DNA of 46,406 nt from Candidatus Shapirobacteria bacterium (GTDB lineage Bacteria; Patescibacteriota; Microgenomatia; UBA12405): assembly GCA_028700625.1 (NCBI GenBank), contig JAQVSI010000004.1:1-46406 (forward strand), read 5' to 3'. Made by a program: the position numbers and the translations under genes. Below the pieces are notes generated by a model, which did no database searches, was not told the origin of the DNA, and was given only the letters and a program-made list of their open reading frames with translations. Every line of letters starts with the position of its first letter. The stretch's first letter is position 1. Shown in pieces: positions 35,307 through 43,896 of this stretch.

Positions 35307-36251
35307 ATGTCTAAACTTGTTATCGTCGACGGTCACGCTATTATTCATCGTGCTTATCATTCTATTCCACCTCTAACTTCCAATGGTCGACAAGTCAACG
35401 CTCTTTATGGTTTTTATTCCATGATTCTTACTGCAATAAACACTCTTAATCCAGAATATTTAATTGTCTGCCTAGATTCTCCAGGCCCAAACTTTAGAAA
35501 TCATGAGTTTTTAGGATATAGAGCCAAACGCAAACCAGCCGATCATGACTTAATTTCTCAACTACCTTTATTAAAATCAACCCTAGAAGAAGCCAAGATC
35601 ACCAACTTTTCCATGGGTGGTTTCGAGGCTGATGATTTAATTGCTACAGTTGCCTTAAAAGCTTTAAGAAAATTCAAAAAAACTAAATCTGGTCAAAAAA
35701 AATTAGTTGATGAAGTTGTTATTATCACTGGAGACAAAGATTTAATGCAATTAGTTAATCCAAAAATTTCTCTTTTTGTTCCCGTTCGTGGTCTTTCTGA
35801 AACTAAAATTTTTAACATAAAAGACGTTCAAGAAAAATTAGGAGTTCTTCCTTCTCAAGTAATCGACCTAAAAGCTTTAATGGGAGATATGTCCGATAAT
35901 TATCCTGGTGTTGCAGGAATCGGTCCAAAAGTAGCTATAGATTTACTTTCTGAATATCAAAACTTAGAAAATATTTATAAAAATTTAGGTAAGATAAAAC
36001 CATCAATTAGAGAAAAACTAGAAAAAAGCAAAGAAAATGCCTATCTTTCACAAAAATTAGCTACTCTTGTTAGTAATATTCCCCTTGAATTCAAAATTTC
36101 TTCTTCAAAATTTAATAATGATTCTTTTTCAAATTTAATTTCTCTTTTTAAAACTTTTAATTTCAAATCACTCATTCAACGAATAGAAAAACAAAACCTA
36201 AGCGGAGTTAAAATTAACAAACTAATTTCAAACCAAACCAGTTTATTTTAA
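35307..36251 (+). CDS. Stand-alone 5'-3' exonuclease (Pol I N-terminal type)
   Basis: LVIVDGHAIIHRAYHSIP, ITGDKDLMQLV, LKALMGDMSDNYPGVAGIGPKVAIDLL; start ATG 35307 preferred (TAAAAT 35296-35301). Confidence 0.92.
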   Translation: MSKLVIVDGHAIIHRAYHSIPPLTSNGRQVNALYGFYSMILTAINTLNPEYLIVCLDSPGPNFRNHEFLGYRAKRKPADHDLISQLPLLKSTLEEAKITNFSMGGFEADDLIATVALKALRKFKKTKSGQKKLVDEVVIITGDKDLMQLVNPKISLFVPVRGLSETKIFNIKDVQEKLGVLPSQVIDLKALMGDMSDNYPGVAGIGPKVAIDLLSEYQNLENIYKNLGKIKPSIREKLEKSKENAYLSQKLATLVSNIPLEFKISSSKFNNDSFSNLISLFKTFNFKSLIQRIEKQNLSGVKINKLISNQTSLF

Positions 36252-36253
36252 AT

Positions 36254-37396
36254 ATGACCAAAAACTTAAAAATCGCTATTGTTCAAGATTATATAAAAGA
36301 ATTTGGTGGTGCCGAGTCAGTTTTGGAAACCTTGTCTGAAATTTTTCTCGATGCTCCAATTTTTACTACACTCTATAAACCAGAGTTTTTTGGCCCTCAC
36401 CAAAAACGTTTAGAAAAAAAATGGGGGAATAGAATTCATCAAAGTTTTTTCCAATATATTCCTTTTGCACATAAAATAATTAGCCCTCTTCGTCTTTTGT
36501 CTCCTTTAGCTTTTAAATCTTTCGATTTTTCTAAATTTGACATCATTATTACTTCCGCCACCGGTGCTTATTTTCCAAATTTAATTAATAAAAATAAAGC
36601 CAAATTAATTTGTTATTGTCACACTCCACCCCGCTATCTTTATGGCCTTCCAACTGCCAGAAATTTCACTAAAAACAAAATTATTTATGCTTTTATTCAA
36701 TTTTTGAATCACTTTTTAAGAATTTTCGATTTTAAGTCATCTCAAAATGTTGACCAATTTATTGCCAATTCTCAAACCACGGCCGATCGTATCAAAAAAT
36801 TCTATCGTCGCGACTGCGTGGTTATTAATCCACCTATCGAAATACAAAAAATAAAAAATAAAGCCTCCCTGTCAAGGAAGGATGTCGATTTATCGACAGG
36901 TGGGTTTTTTTTAGCCGGTGGAAGATTGGCCCGAGCCAAGCGTTATGATATTGCCATTAAAGCTTGTAATAAATTAGGTTTAAAACTAAAAATATTTGGT
37001 CGTGACTTTGCTAATTTTGAAAAAGAATTAAAGAATATGTCAGGTCCAACTATTGAATTTTTAGGTGAAGTTACTCAAGAACAAAAAGATCAACTTTATT
37101 CACAAGCTAAAGCTTTTATTTTTTGTTCAGATAACGAAGATTTTGGTATGGTTCCAGTCGAGTCTATGGCCCATGGTTGTCCAGTTATTGCTTACAAAAG
37201 CGGAGGAACCACTGAAACTGTTATTGATGGTAAAACCGGCATATTTTTTAGTGAATTAACTCCAAATTCTTGTGCTTCTGCCATTCAAAAATTTCAAAAA
37301 CTAAAAATCAATTCCAAAGATTGCATTTCCCGCGCCGCTGATTTCTCCACTGATAAATTTATCTTCAAAATAAAAAAATTAATATTTGAGATCTGA
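36254..37396 (+). CDS. GT4-family glycosyltransferase
   Basis: GGAESVLETLSEIF, CYCHTPPRYLY, EDFGMVPVESMAHGCPVIAYKSGGTTETVIDGKTGIFF. Confidence 0.9.
   Translation: MTKNLKIAIVQDYIKEFGGAESVLETLSEIFLDAPIFTTLYKPEFFGPHQKRLEKKWGNRIHQSFFQYIPFAHKIISPLRLLSPLAFKSFDFSKFDIIITSATGAYFPNLINKNKAKLICYCHTPPRYLYGLPTARNFTKNKIIYAFIQFLNHFLRIFDFKSSQNVDQFIANSQTTADRIKKFYRRDCVVINPPIEIQKIKNKASLSRKDVDLSTGGFFLAGGRLARAKRYDIAIKACNKLGLKLKIFGRDFANFEKELKNMSGPTIEFLGEVTQEQKDQLYSQAKAFIFCSDNEDFGMVPVESMAHGCPVIAYKSGGTTETVIDGKTGIFFSELTPNSCASAIQKFQKLKINSKDCISRAADFSTDKFIFKIKKLIFEI
36861..36907. repeat. Double-hairpin repeat (R15) in frame in glycosyltransferase
   Basis: aagcctccctgtcaaggaaggaTGTCGATttATCGACAggtgggttt; encodes ASLSRKDVDLSTGG. 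Confidence 0.85.
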
Positions 37397-37406
37397 AATC
37401 TGAGAT

Positions 37407-38405
37407 CTATAATCTATTCAACCAAGATTGCATTTCTAAAGCCGCTAAACAGCCTTGTCCTGCCGCAATAATTGCTTGTCTATGATGTTCATTTACGCAA
37501 TCACCAGCTGCAAAAATTCCCTCAATATTTGTCATGGTTGATAATATTTCATTTTTACCAGTAATAATTTGTCCAGTTTCTCTTAGTTCCACTAATCCTT
37601 CCAAAAATTTTGTTGCTGGAGAGTAACCTACTGCCACAAATAATCCATCTATTTCCAATATTTTTTCCTCATTAGTTTTATTATTAAAAATCTTAATTGA
37701 ATTTAATTTATTCCCCTCCTTTAAGTCAAAGGAGGGGTCAGGGGTGGATTTAGAGGGGTTTATCTCTTTAACTTCACTACTCCACAAAATCTCTATTTTA
37801 GAATTTTCAAAAACCTTTTTTTGTTCTGCCACGCTAGCTCTAAATTCTTCTCTTCTGTGAATCATATAAACTTTTTTTGTAAATTTAGACAAAAAACTAG
37901 CATCTTCACAAGCCGTATCTCCACCTCCCACTACCGCCACTGTTTTATCTCTAAAGAACATTCCATCGCAAGTAGCGCAACCACTAACTCCGTGTCCAAT
38001 TAATTCTTTTTCTTTAGGTAAACCAAGCCATTTAACCGCTGCTCCAGTGGCCACAATTATAGATTTTGTTTCCAAAATTTCTCCACTTTCCATTTCCACC
38101 TCAAAAGATCTGACATTTGACATCTGACATCTGACATTTTTAACTACACCTTGCCTAATTTCCACTCCAAAGTTTTTAACTTGAGTTTGCATATCCATCA
38201 TCAATTTAAATCCACCAACTCCATTTGGAAAACCAGGATAATTATCTACCATTGGTGTAATAGTTAGTTGACCCCCGGGGTGGTTTCCAGCAATAACCAT
38301 CGTTTTAATATCTGCTCTAGCATTATAAATAGCAGCCGTTAATCCTGCTGGCCCCGAACCTATAATAACTGAATCGTATTTAATATTTTCATTCATACCC
38401 ATCAT
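37407..38405 (-). CDS. trxB: Thioredoxin-disulfide reductase
   Basis: SVIIGSGPAGLTAAIYNARA, redox motif CATCDG, VVGGGDTACEDA, GIFAAGDCVNEHHRQAIIAAGQG. Confidence 0.92.
   Translation of the reverse strand: MMGMNENIKYDSVIIGSGPAGLTAAIYNARADIKTMVIAGNHPGGQLTITPMVDNYPGFPNGVGGFKLMMDMQTQVKNFGVEIRQGVVKNVRCQMSNVRSFEVEMESGEILETKSIIVATGAAVKWLGLPKEKELIGHGVSGCATCDGMFFRDKTVAVVGGGDTACEDASFLSKFTKKVYMIHRREEFRASVAEQKKVFENSKIEILWSSEVKEINPSKSTPDPSFDLKEGNKLNSIKIFNNKTNEEKILEIDGLFVAVGYSPATKFLEGLVELRETGQIITGKNEILSTMTNIEGIFAAGDCVNEHHRQAIIAAGQGCLAALEMQSWLNRL
37711..37761. repeat. Palindromic repeat (R16) in frame in trxB
   Basis: ttcCCCTCCTTTaagtcAAAGGAGGGGtcaggggtggatttagaggggtt; encodes NPSKSTPDPSFDLKEGN. Confidence 0.85.
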
Positions 38406-38486
38406 TTTAACAGACCAGTTTTATATTGGTCATTAGAAATTAGAAATTGAGATTTAGTTTTATTTTGCTTTATACTTAAATGTCTT

Positions 38487-39407
38487 ATGTCAAAAAAAAC
38501 CTATCAAGTTGTTAAATTAATTTTTCAAATTATTCAAAATAAATCACGTTTTATTTTTTGGGTCACTATTCGTTTTATTTCTGCTATTTTCCCCTTAATT
38601 ACTATTTATCTCTTTTCCAAAACCATTAATTTAGTAGAGACTAAATCTGATTTTTCCACCATTTTTTTTTCAATCGTCATAATTTTTATTATTAGAATTA
38701 TTGATAATTTCACTCGAATTAAATCGGTTACTAAACTAGATGAATGTATTAGTGATATTGGTTTTGATGTTCATAATTATTTTATTGGTGATATTAAACC
38801 AGAAAATAAATTAGAAAGACATGAAAGTATTCAAGCTATTCTCAATTTTGCCGAAGCTACCAGCTGGACTCTTAGACTTTTTCGCCAACCTGGAATTGAC
38901 AGTATTATTTCTTTAATTTCTATTCCAATAATTATTCTTTTTGTTGATTTTAAGGTTTTTATTTTAGTAATTGCCTACATTATTGTTTACTACACGATTG
39001 ACTATTACACCACCCAGCATTATGTCAATTTTAAAGACATCCAAAATACTAAAACTGAAACTTATTATGCCAAACTCCAAGAAACAAATGATGTTGATCT
39101 GGAACAAAAAACTTTCAGTCGTCATTTCTCCCGTCTATCTAATTGGTGTTTTACGGAATGGTTTACTCTTCAAAATACAGCTGTCTTCTTTTATGTTTTA
39201 ATTTTTGCTTACCTTATTCTTTCTGTTTCCGGTGGCACTAAATTAATTTCTGAATTAGTTTTAATAATGAGTTATATTGGTTCTACTCAAACTTATTTAA
39301 ATTCCTTTTCAGAAATCAAAGACAGCCTAGCTGATATGTCTGTAGCCGTTGATCATCTTGCTAAAAATAAAGCTATCTCCGCCATCGATTTCGACGATCT
39401 AGTATAA
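38487..39407 (+). CDS. ABC-exporter transmembrane-domain-like protein lacking an ATPase domain
   Basis: 306 aa polytopic protein with exporter TMD-like layout; ends before any Walker motif. Confidence 0.5.
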   Translation: MSKKTYQVVKLIFQIIQNKSRFIFWVTIRFISAIFPLITIYLFSKTINLVETKSDFSTIFFSIVIIFIIRIIDNFTRIKSVTKLDECISDIGFDVHNYFIGDIKPENKLERHESIQAILNFAEATSWTLRLFRQPGIDSIISLISIPIIILFVDFKVFILVIAYIIVYYTIDYYTTQHYVNFKDIQNTKTETYYAKLQETNDVDLEQKTFSRHFSRLSNWCFTEWFTLQNTAVFFYVLIFAYLILSVSGGTKLISELVLIMSYIGSTQTYLNSFSEIKDSLADMSVAVDHLAKNKAISAIDFDDLV

Positions 39408-39414
39408 TTATAAT

Positions 39415-40347
39415 ATGCCAGAACTTCCGGAAGTTGAAGTTGTTCGACTTTTTCTAAACAGCCATTTAATTGGCAAAACCATTTCTAATTTGGAAATTAT
39501 TAGTCCTAAATCTTTTTCCGGTGACCCAAAAAAAATAATTAACCAAAAAATCATCAAAACATCTCGTATCGGTAAACAACTTTCTCTGCATTTAGCCAAT
39601 AATTTTATTTTACTTTTTCATCTAAAAATGACCGGACAGATAATATATAGTCCCCCTTCTTCAAGGGGGACCCCGAACCTTCGGGAGGGGGTTTCAACAC
39701 TCGGTCACCCGACACCACTCCATAGCTTTAGCGAAGGATGGCCCAATAAATCAACTCGTCTTGTTTTTACTTTTTCCAATAAATCTCAGTTATTTTTTAA
39801 CGATCAGCGCAAATTTGGCTGGGTTAAACTTTTAACTCCAGATGAGCTTTTTGATTATCAAAAAAATCTCGGACTAGACGTTTTAAGTTCTAAATTTACT
39901 TCCAAATATTTTTATAACCAGATTGAAAACACGTCCAGACCAATTAAAACAGTATTGCTCGATCAAAATAAATTTGCTGGCATTGGTAATATTTATGCCA
40001 ACGATGCTCTTTTTTTGGCCAAAATTAATCCTTCTACCTCTTCAAACAAAATTAATTTAAAAAAATCAGAATTACTAGTCCATTTTTTAAAAAAAATTAT
40101 GATGGATTCAATAAAAGCTGGTGGTTCTACTGCTAAAGATAATAAGTATATTCATCCAGATGGTTCAGCTGGTACCCATCAATTCAGTTTTCAGGTTTAT
40201 CAGCGAAATAATGAGCCTTGTTTAGTTTGCCAAACTCCCATTAAAAGAATTAAAATCGGCGGCCGTGGCACTTTTTATTGCCCTAAATGCCAAAAATATA
40301 ATCGTTCTGTCAAGAGAGATGCCCGAAGGACAGAGGGTTTAATTTAA
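39415..40347 (+). CDS. mutM: Formamidopyrimidine-DNA glycosylase with internal and C-terminal repeat-derived peptides
   Basis: N-terminal (M)PELPEVEVVR, FNDQRKFGWVKL, FAGIGNIYANDALF, zinc finger CLVCQTPIKRIKIGGRGTFYCPKC. Confidence 0.95.
   Translation: MPELPEVEVVRLFLNSHLIGKTISNLEIISPKSFSGDPKKIINQKIIKTSRIGKQLSLHLANNFILLFHLKMTGQIIYSPPSSRGTPNLREGVSTLGHPTPLHSFSEGWPNKSTRLVFTFSNKSQLFFNDQRKFGWVKLLTPDELFDYQKNLGLDVLSSKFTSKYFYNQIENTSRPIKTVLLDQNKFAGIGNIYANDALFLAKINPSTSSNKINLKKSELLVHFLKKIMMDSIKAGGSTAKDNKYIHPDGSAGTHQFSFQVYQRNNEPCLVCQTPIKRIKIGGRGTFYCPKCQKYNRSVKRDARRTEGLI
39649..39695. repeat. Double-hairpin repeat (R17) in frame in mutM
   Basis: agtCCCCCTTcttcAAGGGGGacCCCGAAccTTCGGGagggggtttc. Confidence 0.85.
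40301..40340. repeat. Palindromic repeat (R18) forming the C-terminus of mutM
   Basis: atcgttctgtcaagagagatgcccgaaggacagagggttt; compare R14. Confidence 0.8.
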
Positions 40348-40350
40348 CAA

Positions 40351-40389
40351 TTGACAAATTTTTTAATTCGGACTAAAATTGTCCAATAT
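40351..40389 (+). promoter_or_regulatory. Sigma70-type promoter with overlapping IscR-like dyad
   Basis: TTGACA 40351-40356, 17-bp spacer, TAAAAT 40374-40379; dyad GGACtaaaattGTCC 40370-40384 over the -10. Confidence 0.75.
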
Positions 40390-41917
40390 GAATTTGTCAA
40401 CCAAGTCTCGCTATGGTCTCATGGCTTTAGCTAATCTTCTAAATCAAGATTGTTGTTGTTCTGTCAAGAAAATTTCCGAAGCAGAACATATTTCTAGTGA
40501 TTACCTTGAAAAAATTTTTTCTAAATTAAAAAAAGCTGGAATTTTAAAAGTCGAAAGAGGAGCTTGTGGTGGTTATTCCATTAACGGTGACCCTAAAAAA
40601 ATTACATTAAGTAAAGTTGTAAATGCCCTAGAAAAGGCAGAATTTACTTGTCCAGATTTTTGTACTTGTCAAAGTAAATCAGTTTGGCAAAAAATTCAAT
40701 CTGGGTTTGGTTATGTTTTAAGTTCTATTACCCTCGATCAACTGTCTAATTTCAAAAACAAATCAATTTATCTCGATTATGCTGCTTCTACTCCGGTTGA
40801 CTCTGAAGTTTTAGCCACCATGTTACCTTATTTTTCTCAAAATTATTCTGGTAACACTATGTCTCTTCATAAATACGGCAACAGTGCTTCTCAAATAGTT
40901 GAATCTTGTCGTCAAACTTTTGCTGATATTTTAAAAGTTAAATCTTCAGAGATTATTTTCACCAGTTCGGCCACTGAAAGTAACAATACCGTTCTAAAAG
41001 GAGTTGCTTTTGCCAACAAGTCCAAAGGTAAACACATTATTATTTCTTCAATTGAACACGATTGTGTTTTAAACAGTGCCAAATGGTTAGAAACTCAAGG
41101 TTTTGAAATCAGTCAAATTTCTGTCGATAAATTTGGTCTTTTAAATTTAGATGAGCTTAAAAAAACTATCCGCCCCGACACTATTTTAGTTTCTATAATT
41201 CACGGTAACAATGAAATCGGCACTATTCAAGATCTCGCTAGTATTGGTCAAATTTGTCACGATCGCGGAGTTTATTTTCACACCGATGCTTCTCAAAGTT
41301 TTACCAAAACTCCTATTAATTTATCTAAATTAAATATAGATTTATTAACTGCCTCTTCTCATAAAATTTACGGTCCCAAAGGAAGTGCTCTTCTCTACAT
41401 TAAAACCGGCACTAAAATTACACCTCTTCTTCATGGTGGCGGTCATGAGTTTGGTTTTCGTTCTTCCACTGTCAATCTTCCTGCCATTGTTGGTTTTACT
41501 AAAGCAGCCGAAATTGCCATCAAAAATTTTGATCAAGAAAAAGAAAAACTAACCAAAATTAGGGATTATCTAATTAATAATATTTTAAAAACTATTCCCG
41601 ATTCTCATCTTAATGGTCATCCTACTAAACGTCTTTTTAATAATATTAATATTTCTTTTGATCGAGTTGAAGGGGAGTCTCTTCTTTTAGAATTAGATTT
41701 TTTTGGAATTGCCGCTTCCACTGGTTCAGCTTGTTCATCTATGTCTCTCGAACCAAGTCATGTCCTACTAGCCACGGGTTTAAAATCAGAACAAGCTCAT
41801 GGCTCTCTTCGTTTTAGCCTTGGTCGTTTTTCTACCAAAGCCGAAGCGGATTATCTTTTAGAAGTTTTACCTCAAGTTATTAATAAATTTAGGGCACTTT
41901 CGCCTTTTAAAGGATAA
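40388..41917 (+). CDS. Rrf2-family regulator fused to cysteine desulfurase (IscR-IscS-like fusion)
   Basis: N-terminal MNLSTKSRYGLMALANL..ISSDYLEKIFSKLKKAGILKVERGACGGYSI, Cys cluster CPDFCTC; C-terminal IYLDYAASTPVD, ATESNN, HTDASQSF, SSHKIYGPKGSALLYI, STGSACSS. Confidence 0.93.
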   Translation: MNLSTKSRYGLMALANLLNQDCCCSVKKISEAEHISSDYLEKIFSKLKKAGILKVERGACGGYSINGDPKKITLSKVVNALEKAEFTCPDFCTCQSKSVWQKIQSGFGYVLSSITLDQLSNFKNKSIYLDYAASTPVDSEVLATMLPYFSQNYSGNTMSLHKYGNSASQIVESCRQTFADILKVKSSEIIFTSSATESNNTVLKGVAFANKSKGKHIIISSIEHDCVLNSAKWLETQGFEISQISVDKFGLLNLDELKKTIRPDTILVSIIHGNNEIGTIQDLASIGQICHDRGVYFHTDASQSFTKTPINLSKLNIDLLTASSHKIYGPKGSALLYIKTGTKITPLLHGGGHEFGFRSSTVNLPAIVGFTKAAEIAIKNFDQEKEKLTKIRDYLINNILKTIPDSHLNGHPTKRLFNNINISFDRVEGESLLLELDFFGIAASTGSACSSMSLEPSHVLLATGLKSEQAHGSLRFSLGRFSTKAEADYLLEVLPQVINKFRALSPFKG

Positions 41918-41919
41918 TT

Positions 41920-42372
41920 ATGTATTCCAAAAAAGTTTTCGAACACTTCAGAAATCCTCATAATTTCGGTTCTATGGACAATCCCACCGTCGTTGGTCAA
42001 GTTGGAAATTTGGCCTGTGGTGATGTTATGAAACTTTATTTAAAAATAGCCAAAAACAAACAAGGACAAGATTTTATTAAAGATATAAAATTTGAAACTC
42101 TTGGTTGTGCCGCTGCTATTGCCACTAGTAGCGTTGTTACCGATCTAACTAAAGGGAAAACTCTAACTGAAGCTTTAAAAATCACCAATAAAGACGTTGT
42201 TAAAGCTCTCGATGATCTTCCAACTATCAAAATTCATTGTTCTCTTTTGGCCATCGATGCTTTAACTGAAGCCATTTATTCTTTTTACAAAAAAACCAAT
42301 CAGCCTATTTCAGCTGATTTTGAACAAAAACATAATCGCATTATTAATTGCCAAACTCGTTTAAAACATTAA
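41920..42372 (+). CDS. iscU: Iron-sulfur cluster scaffold IscU/NifU-like
   Basis: HFRNPHNFGSMDNPTVVGQVGNLACGDVMKL, ETLGCAAAIATSS, KIHCSLLA. Confidence 0.93.
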   Translation: MYSKKVFEHFRNPHNFGSMDNPTVVGQVGNLACGDVMKLYLKIAKNKQGQDFIKDIKFETLGCAAAIATSSVVTDLTKGKTLTEALKITNKDVVKALDDLPTIKIHCSLLAIDALTEAIYSFYKKTNQPISADFEQKHNRIINCQTRLKH

Positions 42373-42391
42373 AAATTGATAGAATAAATTT

Positions 42392-42850
42392 ATGTTTTTA
42401 GTAAAAACAGTCTACGCTCAATGTCCCGTCTGCATCGTTACTGTTGGTGGTGGCATGCTCATTGCTCAAAAATTAGGAGTAGATGACTTTTTGGTCTCTC
42501 TTTGGATTTCTGCTTTAAATACTGCCATTTCTTTTTGGTTAGCTCCTAAAATAAAAAATCGAATTTTAGGCAGTCCAATTATTCTTTCGCTTTTAATGCT
42601 TGGGTTTACTCTTTTTTATTTTTATTACACTAATCAAATTGGTGTCGTTACTAATAAAATTTTAGGTTTAGATAAAATTATTTTTGGTCAAATTTTAGGT
42701 CTTTTTGTTATGTTTTTTGGTATATTCATAGATCGCAAATCACGCAAATTAAATAGTGACAAAATTCTTTTCCCTTACCAAAAAGTTGTTTTTCCAGTTG
42801 GTTTATTAATTATTTTTACTTTACTATTTAAATTAATTTTAAAATTATAA
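42392..42850 (+). CDS. Hypothetical membrane protein with N-terminal CPVC motif
   Basis: VKTVYAQCPVCIVTVGGGMLIAQKLGVDD followed by four TM-like segments. Confidence 0.65.
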   Translation: MFLVKTVYAQCPVCIVTVGGGMLIAQKLGVDDFLVSLWISALNTAISFWLAPKIKNRILGSPIILSLLMLGFTLFYFYYTNQIGVVTNKILGLDKIIFGQILGLFVMFFGIFIDRKSRKLNSDKILFPYQKVVFPVGLLIIFTLLFKLILKL

Positions 42851-42853
42851 ATT

Positions 42854-42905
42854 AAAATCTCTCCCTTTATTAAGGGGAGATACCGGTTTATCCGGAGAGA
42901 GAATT
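42854..42905. repeat. Double-hairpin repeat (R19)
   Basis: aaaatctCTCCCTTtattAAGGGGAGatACCGGtttatCCGGagagagaatt. Confidence 0.75.
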
Positions 42906-42911
42906 AAAACT

Positions 42912-43439
42912 ATGATTTCAAAAGACATCGAAAAATTTATTAATAACACTAAAAAATTAGAAAAAGGTCACCAACTAGACCTTTCTTCTGGTGAAGATTT
43001 ATCCTTAGCTATCATGAATTTAATTGGTATTGAGGAACATATGTTTTTTACTTCTCAAAAATTAGGTAACACTAAATATATTGACGTTTTAAACACTGCT
43101 CGTGAGATGCGAAAAGAATTAATGAAAAAGATTGTTAAAGAAGGTCAAGGTGAAGTTTGGTGTACCAGTAAACATCTTTTGTCAGCCTCCATGCGACTTA
43201 TGGAAGTCGGCACTAAAAGTTTAACTAAAGGTGACAAAAGAGAAGCTAATGATTATTTTAAAAAATCTTTTGATCTTTACAATCTTTTTTGGGGTTTAAA
43301 TCTAGGCCTAATTGATTCCAATATAGGAACACATCATGATGCGTTTGTATCAAAAAAAGAAAAACCTCTGGCTCAAAAAAGTTTAATGGGAACAATTGGT
43401 AAAACCATCAACAAAATTCTAGATTGTTGCCGAGAATAA
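42912..43439 (+). CDS. Hypothetical helical protein
   Basis: 175 aa intact ORF following the Isc cluster; C-terminal DCCRE. Confidence 0.6.
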   Translation: MISKDIEKFINNTKKLEKGHQLDLSSGEDLSLAIMNLIGIEEHMFFTSQKLGNTKYIDVLNTAREMRKELMKKIVKEGQGEVWCTSKHLLSASMRLMEVGTKSLTKGDKREANDYFKKSFDLYNLFWGLNLGLIDSNIGTHHDAFVSKKEKPLAQKSLMGTIGKTINKILDCCRE

Positions 43440-43444
43440 TAAAA

Positions 43445-43894
43445 TTATTTCTTAAACATTATAAAAATTCCAATCAAGATTAATAATCCTGGCCAGAAAA
43501 AATTCCACTCAATTATAATTGGCGATATTTGATTCCAAATAGCCACTAATCCTATTAATATTAAAATAATTCCTAAAATATTAATTTTTTTCATCTTCTC
43601 AATTTTAACATCCGATTTAATTTCTTTTGCTATCGTTTTCGCTTTATTTTTAACATCTTCAGTAAACTCTTTTACTTTTTCCTCTCTTTTAAATTCTTTT
43701 TCAGTACCAACTTCTTTTGGAACAACAAACCATAAAATTAGATAAATCAAAATTCCACTACCTCCACCTATTGCCAATAATACAAAAATTATTCTAATTA
43801 ACGAACTGTCTATTTTAAAATAATCAGCTAGACCACCACAAACTCCTGCAATCATATAATTTTCAATTGATCTAAAAATTTTTCTGTTATTCAT
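43445..43894 (-). CDS. PspC-domain protein with C-terminal TM (LiaF-like) region
   Basis: KIFRSIENYMIAGVCGGLADYFKIDSSLIRIIFVLLAIGGGSGILIYLILWFVVPKE. Confidence 0.88.
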   Translation of the reverse strand: MNNRKIFRSIENYMIAGVCGGLADYFKIDSSLIRIIFVLLAIGGGSGILIYLILWFVVPKEVGTEKEFKREEKVKEFTEDVKNKAKTIAKEIKSDVKIEKMKKINILGIILILIGLVAIWNQISPIIIEWNFFWPGLLILIGIFIMFKK

Positions 43895-43896
43895 AA

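Noticed and set aside
3747-42905. CRISPR array
   Set aside because: The repeats are dispersed singly across the window, variable, and lack regularly spaced spacers or cas genes.
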